Assembly (NCBI GenBank): GCA_019752775.1
Contig: JAIELU010000228.1
Location: 1 to 12,800 of the forward strand
Length of the DNA stretch: 12,800 nucleotides
Direction: 5' to 3'
Origin: Campylobacterales bacterium
GTDB taxonomy: Bacteria > Campylobacterota > Campylobacteria > Campylobacterales > Arcobacteraceae
In this document: piece by piece, positions 1 to 8,057 of the stretch
How positions within the stretch are numbered: the stretch's first letter is position 1
Layout: each line of letters opens with the position of its first letter
The notes under the pieces: model-generated
The model's input: only the letters and a program-made list of their open reading frames with translations
The model's database searches: none
Told to the model about the DNA's origin: nothing
Made by a program: the position numbers and the translations under genes

Positions 1-97
1 CAGCTCCGGCTGGAATATCGTAAGATTGAACAATATTACAACCTTGATTTGCCCAAAATTCTTGTAATTTTAATAGAATTTGTGAAAATGTAACCAT
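1..97 (-). CDS. glyQ: Glycine-tRNA ligase alpha subunit, N-terminal part (runs off the left edge)
   Basis: Only the first 32 codons are in the window. They begin MVTFSQILLKLQEFW and continue to NQGCNIVQSYDIPAGA. This matches the well-known N-terminus of bacterial GlyQ (TFSQ..L.LQ.FW...GC...QPYD.PAGA), the catalytic subunit of the alpha2beta2 class II glycyl-tRNA synthetase that charges tRNA-Gly. The ATG is directly next to the TAA of the glutaredoxin gene with no gap. An AGGA lies nine bases upstream, inside the end of the glutaredoxin gene, which implies translational coupling and co-transcription. The beta subunit gene is not visible. The match is strong despite the short length, because the DIPAGA motif is characteristic. 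Confidence 0.9.
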   Translation of the reverse strand, partial: MVTFSQILLKLQEFWANQGCNIVQSYDIPAGA

Positions 98-331
98 TTA
101 TTTAATTCCTAACTCTTTATTTATTTTATCTTTATCAAAACCACAAATCCATACATTGCCTATGAGAATAACAGGTGCTCCCGTACATTTGTGCTTTTGA
201 CAATCTTTTAATGCTTCTTTATTTTTTGATAAATCTATAATATTGTATTTTATCTTTTTAGTTTTTAAGTAAGAACTAGCCTCTTTGCACCATTTACAAT
301 TTGGTAAAGTAAATAGTGCAACAGGTTTCAT
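98..331 (-). CDS. Small glutaredoxin-family thiol-disulfide oxidoreductase
   Basis: The 77-residue protein is one complete thioredoxin-fold domain with no signal peptide, so it is cytoplasmic. The active site is C12-K-W-C15, after a beta strand (PVALFTLPN). The cis-proline loop TGAPVI is at about residues 50-55 and a C-terminal GFDKD motif follows; this is the usual glutaredoxin layout. Family members reduce protein disulfides or glutathione-mixed disulfides, or serve ribonucleotide reductase (NrdH type). The CKWC site differs from the classical CPYC, so the electron donor cannot be assigned. C44 and C49, plus a third extra cysteine at 63, could be further redox or metal sites. The ATG overlaps the purE stop by one base (TAATG), and its stop abuts the glyQ start, so it is an internal operon gene. 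Confidence 0.88.
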   Translation of the reverse strand: MKPVALFTLPNCKWCKEASSYLKTKKIKYNIIDLSKNKEALKDCQKHKCTGAPVILIGNVWICGFDKDKINKELGIK

Positions 332-825
332 TATAAAATTACTTCTATTTCTTTTGAATCAGTTTCAACAGCTTTTGCTTTTACGATTCTGTCTTCTTTT
401 AATTTAATTGAAAGTTCTTTATCAGTAACAGCTAAAATTTGCATTGCTAAGTAAGCTGCATTAATTGCTCCTGATTTTCCAAGTGCAACTGTTGCTACTG
501 GCATTCCAGCTGGCATTTGAACAGTTGAAAGCATTGCATCCATACCGTCCATTGCTCCACCTTTCATTGGAACTCCAATAATTGGTTTAGTTGTAGTTGC
601 TGCTAATGCACCAGCTAAATGTGCTGCCATTCCAGCAGCTGCTATAAATACAACAGCACCTTTTTCTTCTGCTTCTTTAACATAATCTTTAGTTCTTTCA
701 GGTGATCTGTGTGCTGAAGATATAATCATTTCGTACTTAACATTAAATTTTTCAAATGTATCAGCACAATTTTTCATTATTTCATAATCTGATTTACTAC
801 CCATAATAATTGATATAAAATTCAT
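331..825 (-). CDS. purE: N5-carboxyaminoimidazole ribonucleotide mutase (class I PurE)
   Basis: PurE converts N5-CAIR to CAIR in de novo purine synthesis; the cytoplasmic enzyme is usually an octamer. From the chosen start the protein is 164 residues, typical of class I PurE. Visible motifs are MGSKSDYE (8-15), the phosphate and substrate loop SAHRSPERT with the conserved His at 39, AAAGMAAHL, and the class signature GGAMDGMDAMLSTVQMP followed by G.PVATVA. I place the start at the ATG at 825, not at the in-frame ATG 30 bases further upstream. It is preceded by AAGGA at good spacing, it gives the usual PurE N-terminus (MNFISIIMGS), and the longer version adds a basic stretch foreign to the family. 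It lies 38 bp after the glycosyltransferase gene and overlaps the glutaredoxin start. No purK is visible. Confidence 0.95.
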   Translation of the reverse strand: MNFISIIMGSKSDYEIMKNCADTFEKFNVKYEMIISSAHRSPERTKDYVKEAEEKGAVVFIAAAGMAAHLAGALAATTTKPIIGVPMKGGAMDGMDAMLSTVQMPAGMPVATVALGKSGAINAAYLAMQILAVTDKELSIKLKEDRIVKAKAVETDSKEIEVIL

Positions 826-863
826 TTTAATCCTTTTTTTATTTTTAAAAGTCAAAGATTATA

Positions 864-2126
864 TCAAAAACTATCTAATAGTTTTATAATCTTATTTACT
901 TTTAATTTATTCCAAGACTCAAATTTATTTATAGTTAAACTATCATTTTCATAAACGAATTTTGAGAGATTTTTTGATTTATCTTCTACAAAAATTGCTT
1001 TTGTATATTTAAAATATTTTATTTTATTTTGATAATCACTTTGTGTAAAAATCGCAACTGTTGGTATCATAAAAGCATCACTTATATGAAAAGTTGAAGT
1101 ATCCGTTGTGATAATTTTATCCATTGTTGAAATAATATAGATAAAATCATTCACATTTTTTGACTCTTTTGACAAGTCTAAAAATCTATCATCTTTAATT
1201 TTTGAATCAATTAAAAGTGTTGAAATTATGACATAATCATCATCTTTTAATAAAAGTTCTTTAAGAATATCAATAGCAATATTTTGAGGAATAGATTTGT
1301 TTACATTTGCAGAATATGGATGATATAAAAGTAATTTACCTTTTGATTTTAATTCAGAAAGTTTATCTTTTAAAGTATCTGCTACTTTATAATTTGGAAT
1401 GTTTAATTCATTATATTTTTCATTTTCACTAACGATTTTATAATTTATTCCAAACCTAAAAAGCCAAGCGTCTACATAATTTAAAGAATTTAGTTCCAAA
1501 AATTTTATTGACAAACTATTATCTATAAAATAATCATATTCACATAATTTTTGTGAAGTAATACTTAAAGGAAAAATATTATTTATATAATCTTGTGTTT
1601 CATATATTTGTTTATCTCTTGAATAAAAACTGTTGTTTGAAGCGTTGAGATAAATATCAAATTTTATATTTTTATGAATCTCTTTTAATTTTTTATAAAG
1701 TATTCTAAGAGCGGTACAAGAAGAGACTATTTCACTAATACTAATACCAACTCCACCAATTAGAGCTATTGAAACTTCATCTTTTTTTTTATTTTTTAAT
1801 TGTTTATAAATATCTACTTTTTTAATATCTAAAAAAGTTTTCTCTATTAAATCTTCTCGATAATTATATTCATTAGGATTTAAAATACCCAATTCTGTAG
1901 GAAAGTTTTCAAGAACTCTAATTTTATCTTCAACAAATACTTTTGTGAAATATTTTTCTTTATCAACTTTCTCAAATATTTTTTTTAAATCTAGAAAATC
2001 ATCATATGTCGTAATATACATAGTTGAATTTTCTAAATCAGATGGATCTTTAAATTTTAAATAATTAACTAAAGTTCCATCAGTAGTCTTAATATTTACA
2101 TTTTGTGTAACTCTAAAAAATATCAT
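864..2126 (-). CDS. Probable GT-B glycosyltransferase, family 9 (heptosyltransferase-like)
   Basis: The protein has 420 residues with no signal peptide or clear membrane span. The C-terminal half looks like the nucleotide-sugar-binding half of GT9/ADP-heptose transferases: LLLYHPYSANVNKSIP (265-280), then TTDTSTFHISDAFMIPTVAIFT (340-361), equivalent to the family's (T/N)DTGpmHlAaA..tPtvalFG motif. Residues about 118-165 (SIALIGGVGISIS then a helix and KFDIYL) fit the N-terminal Rossmann half. The first 115 or so residues are extra and unrecognised. Transfer of a sugar to LPS core or another surface glycan is an inference; donor and acceptor cannot be read. A run of nine A (1782-1790) sits between the N-terminal part and the GT fold. 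The start is ATG, 15 bp after the trhP stop, with only a weak purine-rich RBS. The gene is very AT-rich, more so than purE or fusA. It could alternatively be a degenerate GT9 paralogue. Confidence 0.6.
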   Translation of the reverse strand: MIFFRVTQNVNIKTTDGTLVNYLKFKDPSDLENSTMYITTYDDFLDLKKIFEKVDKEKYFTKVFVEDKIRVLENFPTELGILNPNEYNYREDLIEKTFLDIKKVDIYKQLKNKKKDEVSIALIGGVGISISEIVSSCTALRILYKKLKEIHKNIKFDIYLNASNNSFYSRDKQIYETQDYINNIFPLSITSQKLCEYDYFIDNSLSIKFLELNSLNYVDAWLFRFGINYKIVSENEKYNELNIPNYKVADTLKDKLSELKSKGKLLLYHPYSANVNKSIPQNIAIDILKELLLKDDDYVIISTLLIDSKIKDDRFLDLSKESKNVNDFIYIISTMDKIITTDTSTFHISDAFMIPTVAIFTQSDYQNKIKYFKYTKAIFVEDKSKNLSKFVYENDSLTINKFESWNKLKVNKIIKLLDSF

Positions 2127-2141
2127 TAATCTTATCTATTG

Positions 2142-3431
2142 TTATTCAACAATTGTTCCATCAACATTTTCAATTCTAAACATTGTCAAATATGGAAGAG
2201 TTCCTGGAAGTTTTATTTTATTTACATTTCCACTATGAACTGATTCTAACTCTTTATTTGTTTCAGTTAATATTTTTTTGAAATTAATATAATAAATTCC
2301 ATCTTTTTTAAAAATTTTTCCTATTTCATTTTCACACTCTTCTAAAGTTTCGCCCATTGGAGTAAATATTTCTATATCTTCATTTGGATAAACTTTATAT
2401 TTACATAAAAAATGTTCTTCATCTTGAGTAACAAGTCCTGTAACTTCGTAAGAACCTTTACTTAAAGCATAATCATGGTTTTGTGAATCTGTTTTCTCAA
2501 ATGGTCTATGAATTAAATAGGCATCAGTAAAACCTCTATTTTTTGTTGTATAAAGTTCTCTTTGATATTTGTCAGCTTCAAATTTACCATCATAATAGTC
2601 ATCAATTGCATTTCTATAAGCTTTTGCAGTAACTGCTGCATAATATGGTGATTTTGTTCTTCCTTCAATTTTAAGTGAATCAACAGCACCTGAATCTAAA
2701 ATTTCTTTTATATGCGAAGCTAAATTCATATCTTTTGAATTAAAAATATAAGTTCCAACGCCTGGTTCTTCTTCAAGTCTAAATAATGTACTATGGTCTT
2801 CATTTGCAGCATATAATGTATATTCAAATCTACAATCATTTGCACAAGATCCTCTATTTGGGACTCTTCCCATTTGAACTGCACTTACTAAACATCTTCC
2901 TGAATATGCAAAACACATAGAACCATGAACAAAAATCTCAATTTCCATATCAGGTAAATGTTTTTTAATTTCAACAACATCTTTTAATGAAATTTCTCTA
3001 GCAACTACAATTCTTGTAACTCCCATATCCCAAAATACTTGAGCATCAAGATAGTTTAAAACATTTGCTTGAGTTGATAAGTGAATATCAATTTGTGGAG
3101 CAATTTCTCTACATAATTTCACAACTCCTGGAGCTGCCACGATAAACCCATCTGGCTCAAGTGAAGCCATAGTTTCAATGTGTTTTTTTAATAACTCAAT
3201 TTGTGAATTAAAAGGAAAACCATTGATTGTTGCATAAACTTTTTTACCACGGGCATGTGCGTAATCAATTCCCTCTTTAAAAGTTTCAAATGTAAACTCT
3301 TTTCCAGCTCTAATTCTTAAACTAAAGTGACTTACCCCTGCATATACAGCATCAGCACCATATTTAATTGCAATTTTTAATTTCTCTAAATTTCCAGCAG
3401 GTGATAATAACTCTACTTTTTTATTATTCAT
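2142..3431 (-). CDS. trhP: U32-family tRNA hydroxylation protein TrhP (YegQ-like)
   Basis: The 429 residues carry the U32 signature EIFVHGSMCFAYSGRCLVS (165-183) and follow the E. coli YegQ/TrhP pattern almost block by block: ELLSPAGNLEKLKIAIKYGADAVYAG at the N-terminus, HLSTQANVLN (117-126), MEIEIFVHG, and later YIFNSKDM and SLKIEGRTKSPYYAA. Four cysteines, C173, C180, C196 and C200 (C-x6-C-x15-C-x3-C), are likely Fe-S cluster ligands. In E. coli and B. subtilis, TrhP proteins form 5-hydroxyuridine at tRNA position 34 using prephenate; older annotations call them collagenase-like peptidase U32. Transfer of this function here is by family. The ATG has AAAGGA at good spacing. It heads the trhP-GT-purE-grx-glyQ run, putting a tRNA modifier in the same transcript as a tRNA synthetase. 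Confidence 0.9.
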   Translation of the reverse strand: MNNKKVELLSPAGNLEKLKIAIKYGADAVYAGVSHFSLRIRAGKEFTFETFKEGIDYAHARGKKVYATINGFPFNSQIELLKKHIETMASLEPDGFIVAAPGVVKLCREIAPQIDIHLSTQANVLNYLDAQVFWDMGVTRIVVAREISLKDVVEIKKHLPDMEIEIFVHGSMCFAYSGRCLVSAVQMGRVPNRGSCANDCRFEYTLYAANEDHSTLFRLEEEPGVGTYIFNSKDMNLASHIKEILDSGAVDSLKIEGRTKSPYYAAVTAKAYRNAIDDYYDGKFEADKYQRELYTTKNRGFTDAYLIHRPFEKTDSQNHDYALSKGSYEVTGLVTQDEEHFLCKYKVYPNEDIEIFTPMGETLEECENEIGKIFKKDGIYYINFKKILTETNKELESVHSGNVNKIKLPGTLPYLTMFRIENVDGTIVE

Positions 3432-3472
3432 ATAATTCCTTTAAACACTTTATACTATTATTTTTATTTTTT

Positions 3473-3485
3473 GATTGGCATTATA
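3473..3485 (-). promoter_or_regulatory. Putative promoter (-10 TATAAT) for the trhP operon
   Basis: A perfect TATAAT reads on the minus strand at 3480-3485, with transcription expected to start near 3473, about 40 nt before the trhP ATG. There is no convincing -35 hexamer 17 nt upstream, only AT-rich sequence, as is common for sigma70 promoters of Campylobacterota. The location between the end of the chemoreceptor gene and trhP supports it. Confidence 0.5.
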
Positions 3486-3548
3486 TCTATTTTTAAATAA
3501 ATATAGAAGTGGATAGTTTTACTCTTATTTTGAATAGTTTTTATTTTA

Positions 3549-3568
3549 GGAAAGCTTAAAAGCTTTCC
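3549..3568. repeat. Perfect 9-bp inverted repeat over the chemoreceptor stop codon
   Basis: GGAAAGCTT and AAGCTTTCC are separated by two bases and form a perfect short hairpin on either strand. It covers the last codons (W-E-S-F) and the TAA of the chemoreceptor gene. On the minus strand the bases after it are TAAAATAAAAACT, not a U-tract, so it is not a classical intrinsic terminator. It may act as a transcript 3'-end or processing structure, or as a weak terminator. Confidence 0.5.
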
Positions 3569-6455
3569 CATTCATCATCTTCTTTTTTTTGTGATGTTAT
3601 TTGTTTACTTGCAGGAGCAGGAGTAGTTTCATGTTTATGTTGAACGAAACTTTTTGGAGTTTCAGTTTTTACTGTTGATTGAGCTTTAGTTGAAATATTT
3701 ACTTCTGAAATACTCTTTTTAACAACATTATCTTTTTTAATTTGATCTAAATACTTAAAGACATTTATAGTTGAACTATCTAATGTTTGAGATAAAGTAG
3801 TTAAAACATCTTTATTTGATAAATCTTTACAATCTTCATTTATATAATCTTGAACACTATTATGAACTAAATCATGATTAGATTTTAATAATTTCCAATT
3901 TTCTGTTTTTGTAAATGATTTTCCTAAATTTTCTTCTTCTACTAACCATTTTCCTAAATCACATTCTGTTGGTTTACTAACAGTCCATGCAACTTTTGTT
4001 TTACCAACTTTCTCAAAGTTTACTAATTTAAACCTTATATGATCATTTTTTAACTTAGAAATTTTGAATACTAAATCAATATCTTCTATTTCTTCTTTTG
4101 ATGCTTCTTTAAATTTTGCTCTATCTGCAATTTTTAGTAAATTCTCTGATAATACCGTAACTTCATTTGCTAATTCACTTATTATTGTTGCTGAATTCGC
4201 ATTAACTTGCGTTGCATGATCGAGTTTATTAATAGTATCATTTATTTGGATAATTCCTTTTTCTTCTTCTCTACTACCTTGTGAAACATCTTCTATTAAA
4301 CTTATTGTTTCATTGATTTTAGAGTTTAAAGTTGCATATCCACCAATCATTTCATTAGCAATTGATTTTCCTTCATTTGCTTTTGATGTTGCAATTTGAA
4401 CAATATTTTTAATCTCTTTTGCAGCATCAGCACTTCTATTTGCAAGATTTCTTACTTCTGCTGCAACTACTGCAAATCCTTTTCCAGCTTCTCCCGCTGT
4501 TGCTGCTTCTACTGCTGCATTTAAAGAAAGAATATTTGTTTGAAATGCTATTTGGTCAATTACTGTAATTGCATCATTTATTGATCTAACTTGATTATCT
4601 ATATCATCCATAGCTCTTGTAGTTTTAGAAGCTAATATTTCACCCTCTTTTGAAGAGACTTGAAGTTGTGTTGCCAAAGATGACATTTGATGTACTTTTT
4701 GTACACTTGATTTTACAATTGAAGTTATCTCTTCAACTGCGGCTGCTGTTTCTTCTAAAGATGCTGCTTGTTCGTTTGCTGATGCAGATAGTTTATTTGC
4801 AGCATTAGATAATATATTTGTATCGTCATTTAATTTTCTACCACTTGTAATAATCATTGATAAAAATTCTGAAACTGTAACCCCAATTAACTGAGTACTT
4901 GCCGCTAATGAAGATATAATTCCATTAACTTTTGATGTTTCAATTTTTGAGTTAGTAACATTAAAATTTGAATTTCCATATTCAATTAAAACATTATTCA
5001 AATTTACTAGATTTTCATTTGTTCTATCAATCATTGAATTGATTGAGTCTCTTAATTTTCTAATTTGTGGGTTTGAAGATGTTTTTTCAATTTTATATAC
5101 ATAAAATCCATTAATTACTTTTTCTATAACTTCATCAACATTTTCAATTACTTTTGAATCTTCATCATATCCAACTTTTAATTTATGAATATATCCATTG
5201 AAACTATCAACTAATTTTCCAATTTCATCATTTGATTTCTTTTCGATTCTATCAGCTTTATTTGTTCCCTCGCTTATATCTATAATCGCATTATTTAAGT
5301 TTTCTAAAGGTCGTATAATCGCTTGTTTTATAAAATAATTATAAACTAAATAAACAATAATTATTGCAATTAATGAGAAAATTAAAATACTAATTACAAT
5401 TTTAGAAATCTCTTCATTAATATTTGTTTCCATTAATGCAACTTCATTTTCTATATCATCAACATAAGCACCTGTTCCAATTATCCAATCCCATGGTTCA
5501 AATTTTTGAACATAAGAGAATTTTTCTTTTGGATCATTTTTCTTTTCTGGTTTGTCCCACCAATATTTAACTAAACCACCAGCTTTATTTTCATTTGATA
5601 CTTTTGCCATTTCAACAAATAGTTTTTTTCCCTTAGCATCTACATTTGCAGATAAATCTTTACCATCTAAATGTTTACTAACAGGATGCATAATCATTTT
5701 AGGACTTGAATCATTTATCCAAAAATAGTCATTATTTGCATATCTCATTTCACTTATTGTTTTTAAAGCTTCTGCTTGCATTTTTGAAGTTACATCATCA
5801 ACGTATTCACCTGTTCCAATAACCCAATTATATGGTTTAAATAATTTTACAAAAGATACTTTTAATTGTGGTGCTTCAAATCCAGGTTTTGGCCAAACAT
5901 AATCAACAAAACCTTCTCCATTAGCTTTTGCAACAGTTGCAAATTCTTTAAAAATTTGTTTTCCACCTTTGTCTTTGTAATCAACTAAGTTTTTCCCATT
6001 TAATTCAGGTTTAATAGGATGAATAATCATAACTGATTCTGTGTCATTTATCCAAAAATATCCTGTACTTCCATATCTTGTTGAGTCAACAATTGATTTT
6101 AATCTATTTTTTAATGCCTCTTCTGATAAAGAACCTTTTGATTTCTCATATTCAGCTTCTAAAATAGAAAAAGAAAGTTTGTTTGATTTTTTAATTGCTC
6201 TTGAACTTCAACTTTAATTTTATCTATTGAAGTTCTATTGTGATAAGCTTCAACTGTTTTAACGGCTAAAGATACATAATTTTTAAGTTCTAGCTCTTTT
6301 TTTACATAAGCTTCATTTTTAAAATTTTCAATATTTTTAGCTGAAAAACTTTTAATTGAATAAATGGAATCAACAGCAATTGCAACTGATACAATTATAA
6401 TTGTAATCAAAGAAAGAAGTAAAATCTTACCTTTAATAGATATCTCTTTGAACAT
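3556..6455 (-). pseudogene. Methyl-accepting chemotaxis protein, dCache + HAMP + signalling domain + CZB; frameshifted near the N-terminus
   Basis: Reading begins at ATG 6455 (AGGAG nine bases upstream) and gives MFKEISIKGKILLLSL, a membrane span at about 11-33, and a periplasmic helix ending KNQTNFLF. It then meets TAG at 6159. The other frame takes up exactly where the family expects, with SILEAEYEKSKG. One missing base in the run at 6168-6172 explains the break; restored, the protein is 966 residues. Restored layout: two tandem Cache repeats, each starting YFWIND and ending GTG.YVDD (about 128-335); second membrane span 351-373; HAMP 374-427; coiled-coil signalling domain with hairpin tip IDQIAFQTNILSLNAAVEAA (633-652); CZB zinc-binding domain with H806, C832, H861 and H865; a flexible linker; and a terminal EWESF resembling the CheR/CheB docking pentapeptide. 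Such receptors pass periplasmic ligand signals to CheA/CheW. As read, only a 98-residue stub or an unanchored internal product (from ATG 6030, without obvious RBS) could be made. A sequencing indel is equally possible. Confidence 0.85.
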
Positions 6456-6488
6456 AATAATCCGCTCCTAAGCTTTATAGATTCTTAT

Positions 6489-6518
6489 ATAATATCCTTT
6501 GTAAGATTAATTTGTCAA
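6489..6518 (-). promoter_or_regulatory. Sigma70-type promoter for the chemoreceptor gene
   Basis: On the minus strand a perfect TTGACA (6513-6518) is followed after 18 bases by TATTAT (6489-6494). It lies in the 67-bp gap between the recN stop and the chemoreceptor ATG, and is followed by an AGGAG ribosome binding site. A perfect -35 box is unusual for this group, where -35 elements are normally weak. The receptor therefore seems to be transcribed independently of nadK-recN. Confidence 0.6.
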
Positions 6519-6522
6519 GGAT

Positions 6523-8055
6523 TTAGGATTTTAAAAGGTTCTTTGCAAAATCTAAAGCTTCAGGAGTTACTTTCTCACCACTTATCATTCTTGCAATTTC
6601 ATTAATTCTTTCTTTATTATTTAATTCTTTTACTAAAGATTTTCCATTTATTTTATCTACTAAAAAATGCTGATCTGCACTTGAAGTTAATTGTGGTTGG
6701 TGAGAAATTGCAAATATTTGATAAGAATCACTTAATTTTTTTAAAACTTTTGAAATTGCATCACTCTCTTTTCCACTTAAATTAGCATCTATTTCATCTA
6801 AAAAAAGTATCCCATTATCAACAATATCAAACTCACTCATAGATGTTAAAAGTGCAAGTCTGAGTCTATTATATTCTCCTGAACTAATAGTGTCTAAACC
6901 CACACCATTTAATTCAAAATTTACTTCATCGAACCCAGAAAAATCAAGAACTTTTTCTTTTATTACTATTTTTGCATTACTTAAATACAAGAACTTTAAA
7001 TATTCATTTATTTTCTTTTCTAAAATTAATGAGCTTTCTTTTCTATAAGTAGAAATTTCTTTTGCCAAAAGTGATAACTTTGTATTTAATTCCTCAAACT
7101 CTTTTTCTAATTTTTCTTTTTGGAAAAAGATATTTTCATAAGATGATAATTCAACTCTTTTTTGTTCTTTATATTTTAAACACTCTTCAATAGAACCAAA
7201 TCTTTTTTGTAATGCTGATAGTTTTTCTATTCTATCAAGAACATTTTCTATATTTATCTCATCAAGTTCATGTAATGAGTCATTAAATCTTTCAAAAATA
7301 TTGTTTAATTCATTCATTGATTCATCAAAAAAACTCGAATCAACTTCCATTAATTCTAATGCTGCTGTAACATTTTGATTAAATTCCATAATTCCAGATG
7401 CTTTTTTAATTGCAACTTCAACTTTTTCTTTTTTAGCTAATCTTTTTTTAATCAAATTTAGCTCTTCATATTCATCAATGCTTGGATTAATTTGCTCAAT
7501 TTTATCTATTTCAAATCTTGCAAACTCTTTTAAATCTTCTAATTTAGTTTCATCATCTAATATTTTTTGTAATTCTTTTTTTGTATATACTGATTTTTTA
7601 TAAGATATACTAAAATCTTCTTTTATCTTTTTAAACTCTTTCTTTTTCTGTAATGTTAATTTATCCAAAAAATCTAAAAGTTTAAAACTATCAAATTCTG
7701 ACGTGTCTTTTAAATTTAAATGTTTTATCAACTTCATTGAAAAATCATTAAGATTCTTTTTTGATACGGATTGATTATTTAAAAAATATCTTACTTTGTC
7801 TTTTTTTATACTCTTAATAATAATATCATCATCAAAAGACAAATCATAAACCTCGTCATTAATATTTGAATAATTTAACAATACTTCACCCATATTCGCT
7901 TTTACATCAGTTAGGGCAAATAATGATAATATTGCTTGCATTAATATTGATTTACCAGCACCACTTGGACCTGTAAAAATATTTAACCCATTTTTAAACT
8001 CTAAATCTACTTCTTCAAAAGATAAACAATCTTTTAAGTATACTCTTGATATCAA
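6523..8055 (-). CDS. recN: DNA repair ATPase RecN
   Basis: RecN is an SMC-like ABC ATPase that acts early in RecA-dependent repair of double-strand breaks. The 510 residues match the short RecN of Campylobacterota (E. coli has 553). Visible parts are Walker A GPSGAGKS (29-36), a long Lys/Glu-rich coiled-coil region (about 140-350), the ABC signature SSGE (391-394), Walker B ILFLDEID (416-423) and the H-loop SHQ with H452. The start codon is TTG: the codon three before it is the in-frame stop TAA, and the next ATG (codon 39) lies after Walker A, so TTG is effectively forced. A GGGG at the end of nadK lies eight bases upstream. The gap to the nadK stop is two nucleotides, so the two genes form a coupled pair, a common arrangement in bacteria. 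Confidence 0.95.
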   Translation of the reverse strand: MISRVYLKDCLSFEEVDLEFKNGLNIFTGPSGAGKSILMQAILSLFALTDVKANMGEVLLNYSNINDEVYDLSFDDDIIIKSIKKDKVRYFLNNQSVSKKNLNDFSMKLIKHLNLKDTSEFDSFKLLDFLDKLTLQKKKEFKKIKEDFSISYKKSVYTKKELQKILDDETKLEDLKEFARFEIDKIEQINPSIDEYEELNLIKKRLAKKEKVEVAIKKASGIMEFNQNVTAALELMEVDSSFFDESMNELNNIFERFNDSLHELDEINIENVLDRIEKLSALQKRFGSIEECLKYKEQKRVELSSYENIFFQKEKLEKEFEELNTKLSLLAKEISTYRKESSLILEKKINEYLKFLYLSNAKIVIKEKVLDFSGFDEVNFELNGVGLDTISSGEYNRLRLALLTSMSEFDIVDNGILFLDEIDANLSGKESDAISKVLKKLSDSYQIFAISHQPQLTSSADQHFLVDKINGKSLVKELNNKERINEIARMISGEKVTPEALDFAKNLLKS

Positions 8056-8057
8056 TG

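Noticed and set aside
826..855. N-terminal extension of PurE from the upstream ATG
   Set aside because: The extra ten residues are basic and foreign to PurE, and the ATG at 825 has a clear AAGGA ribosome binding site.
3549..3568. Classical rho-independent terminator after the chemoreceptor gene
   Set aside because: The hairpin is perfect but no U-run follows in the minus-strand direction, so it is listed only as an inverted repeat.
6168..6182. Programmed -1 ribosomal frameshift in the chemoreceptor
   Set aside because: No X-XXY-YYZ heptamer in the right frame, no evident downstream pseudoknot, and no known biological reason in this family; an indel is simpler.
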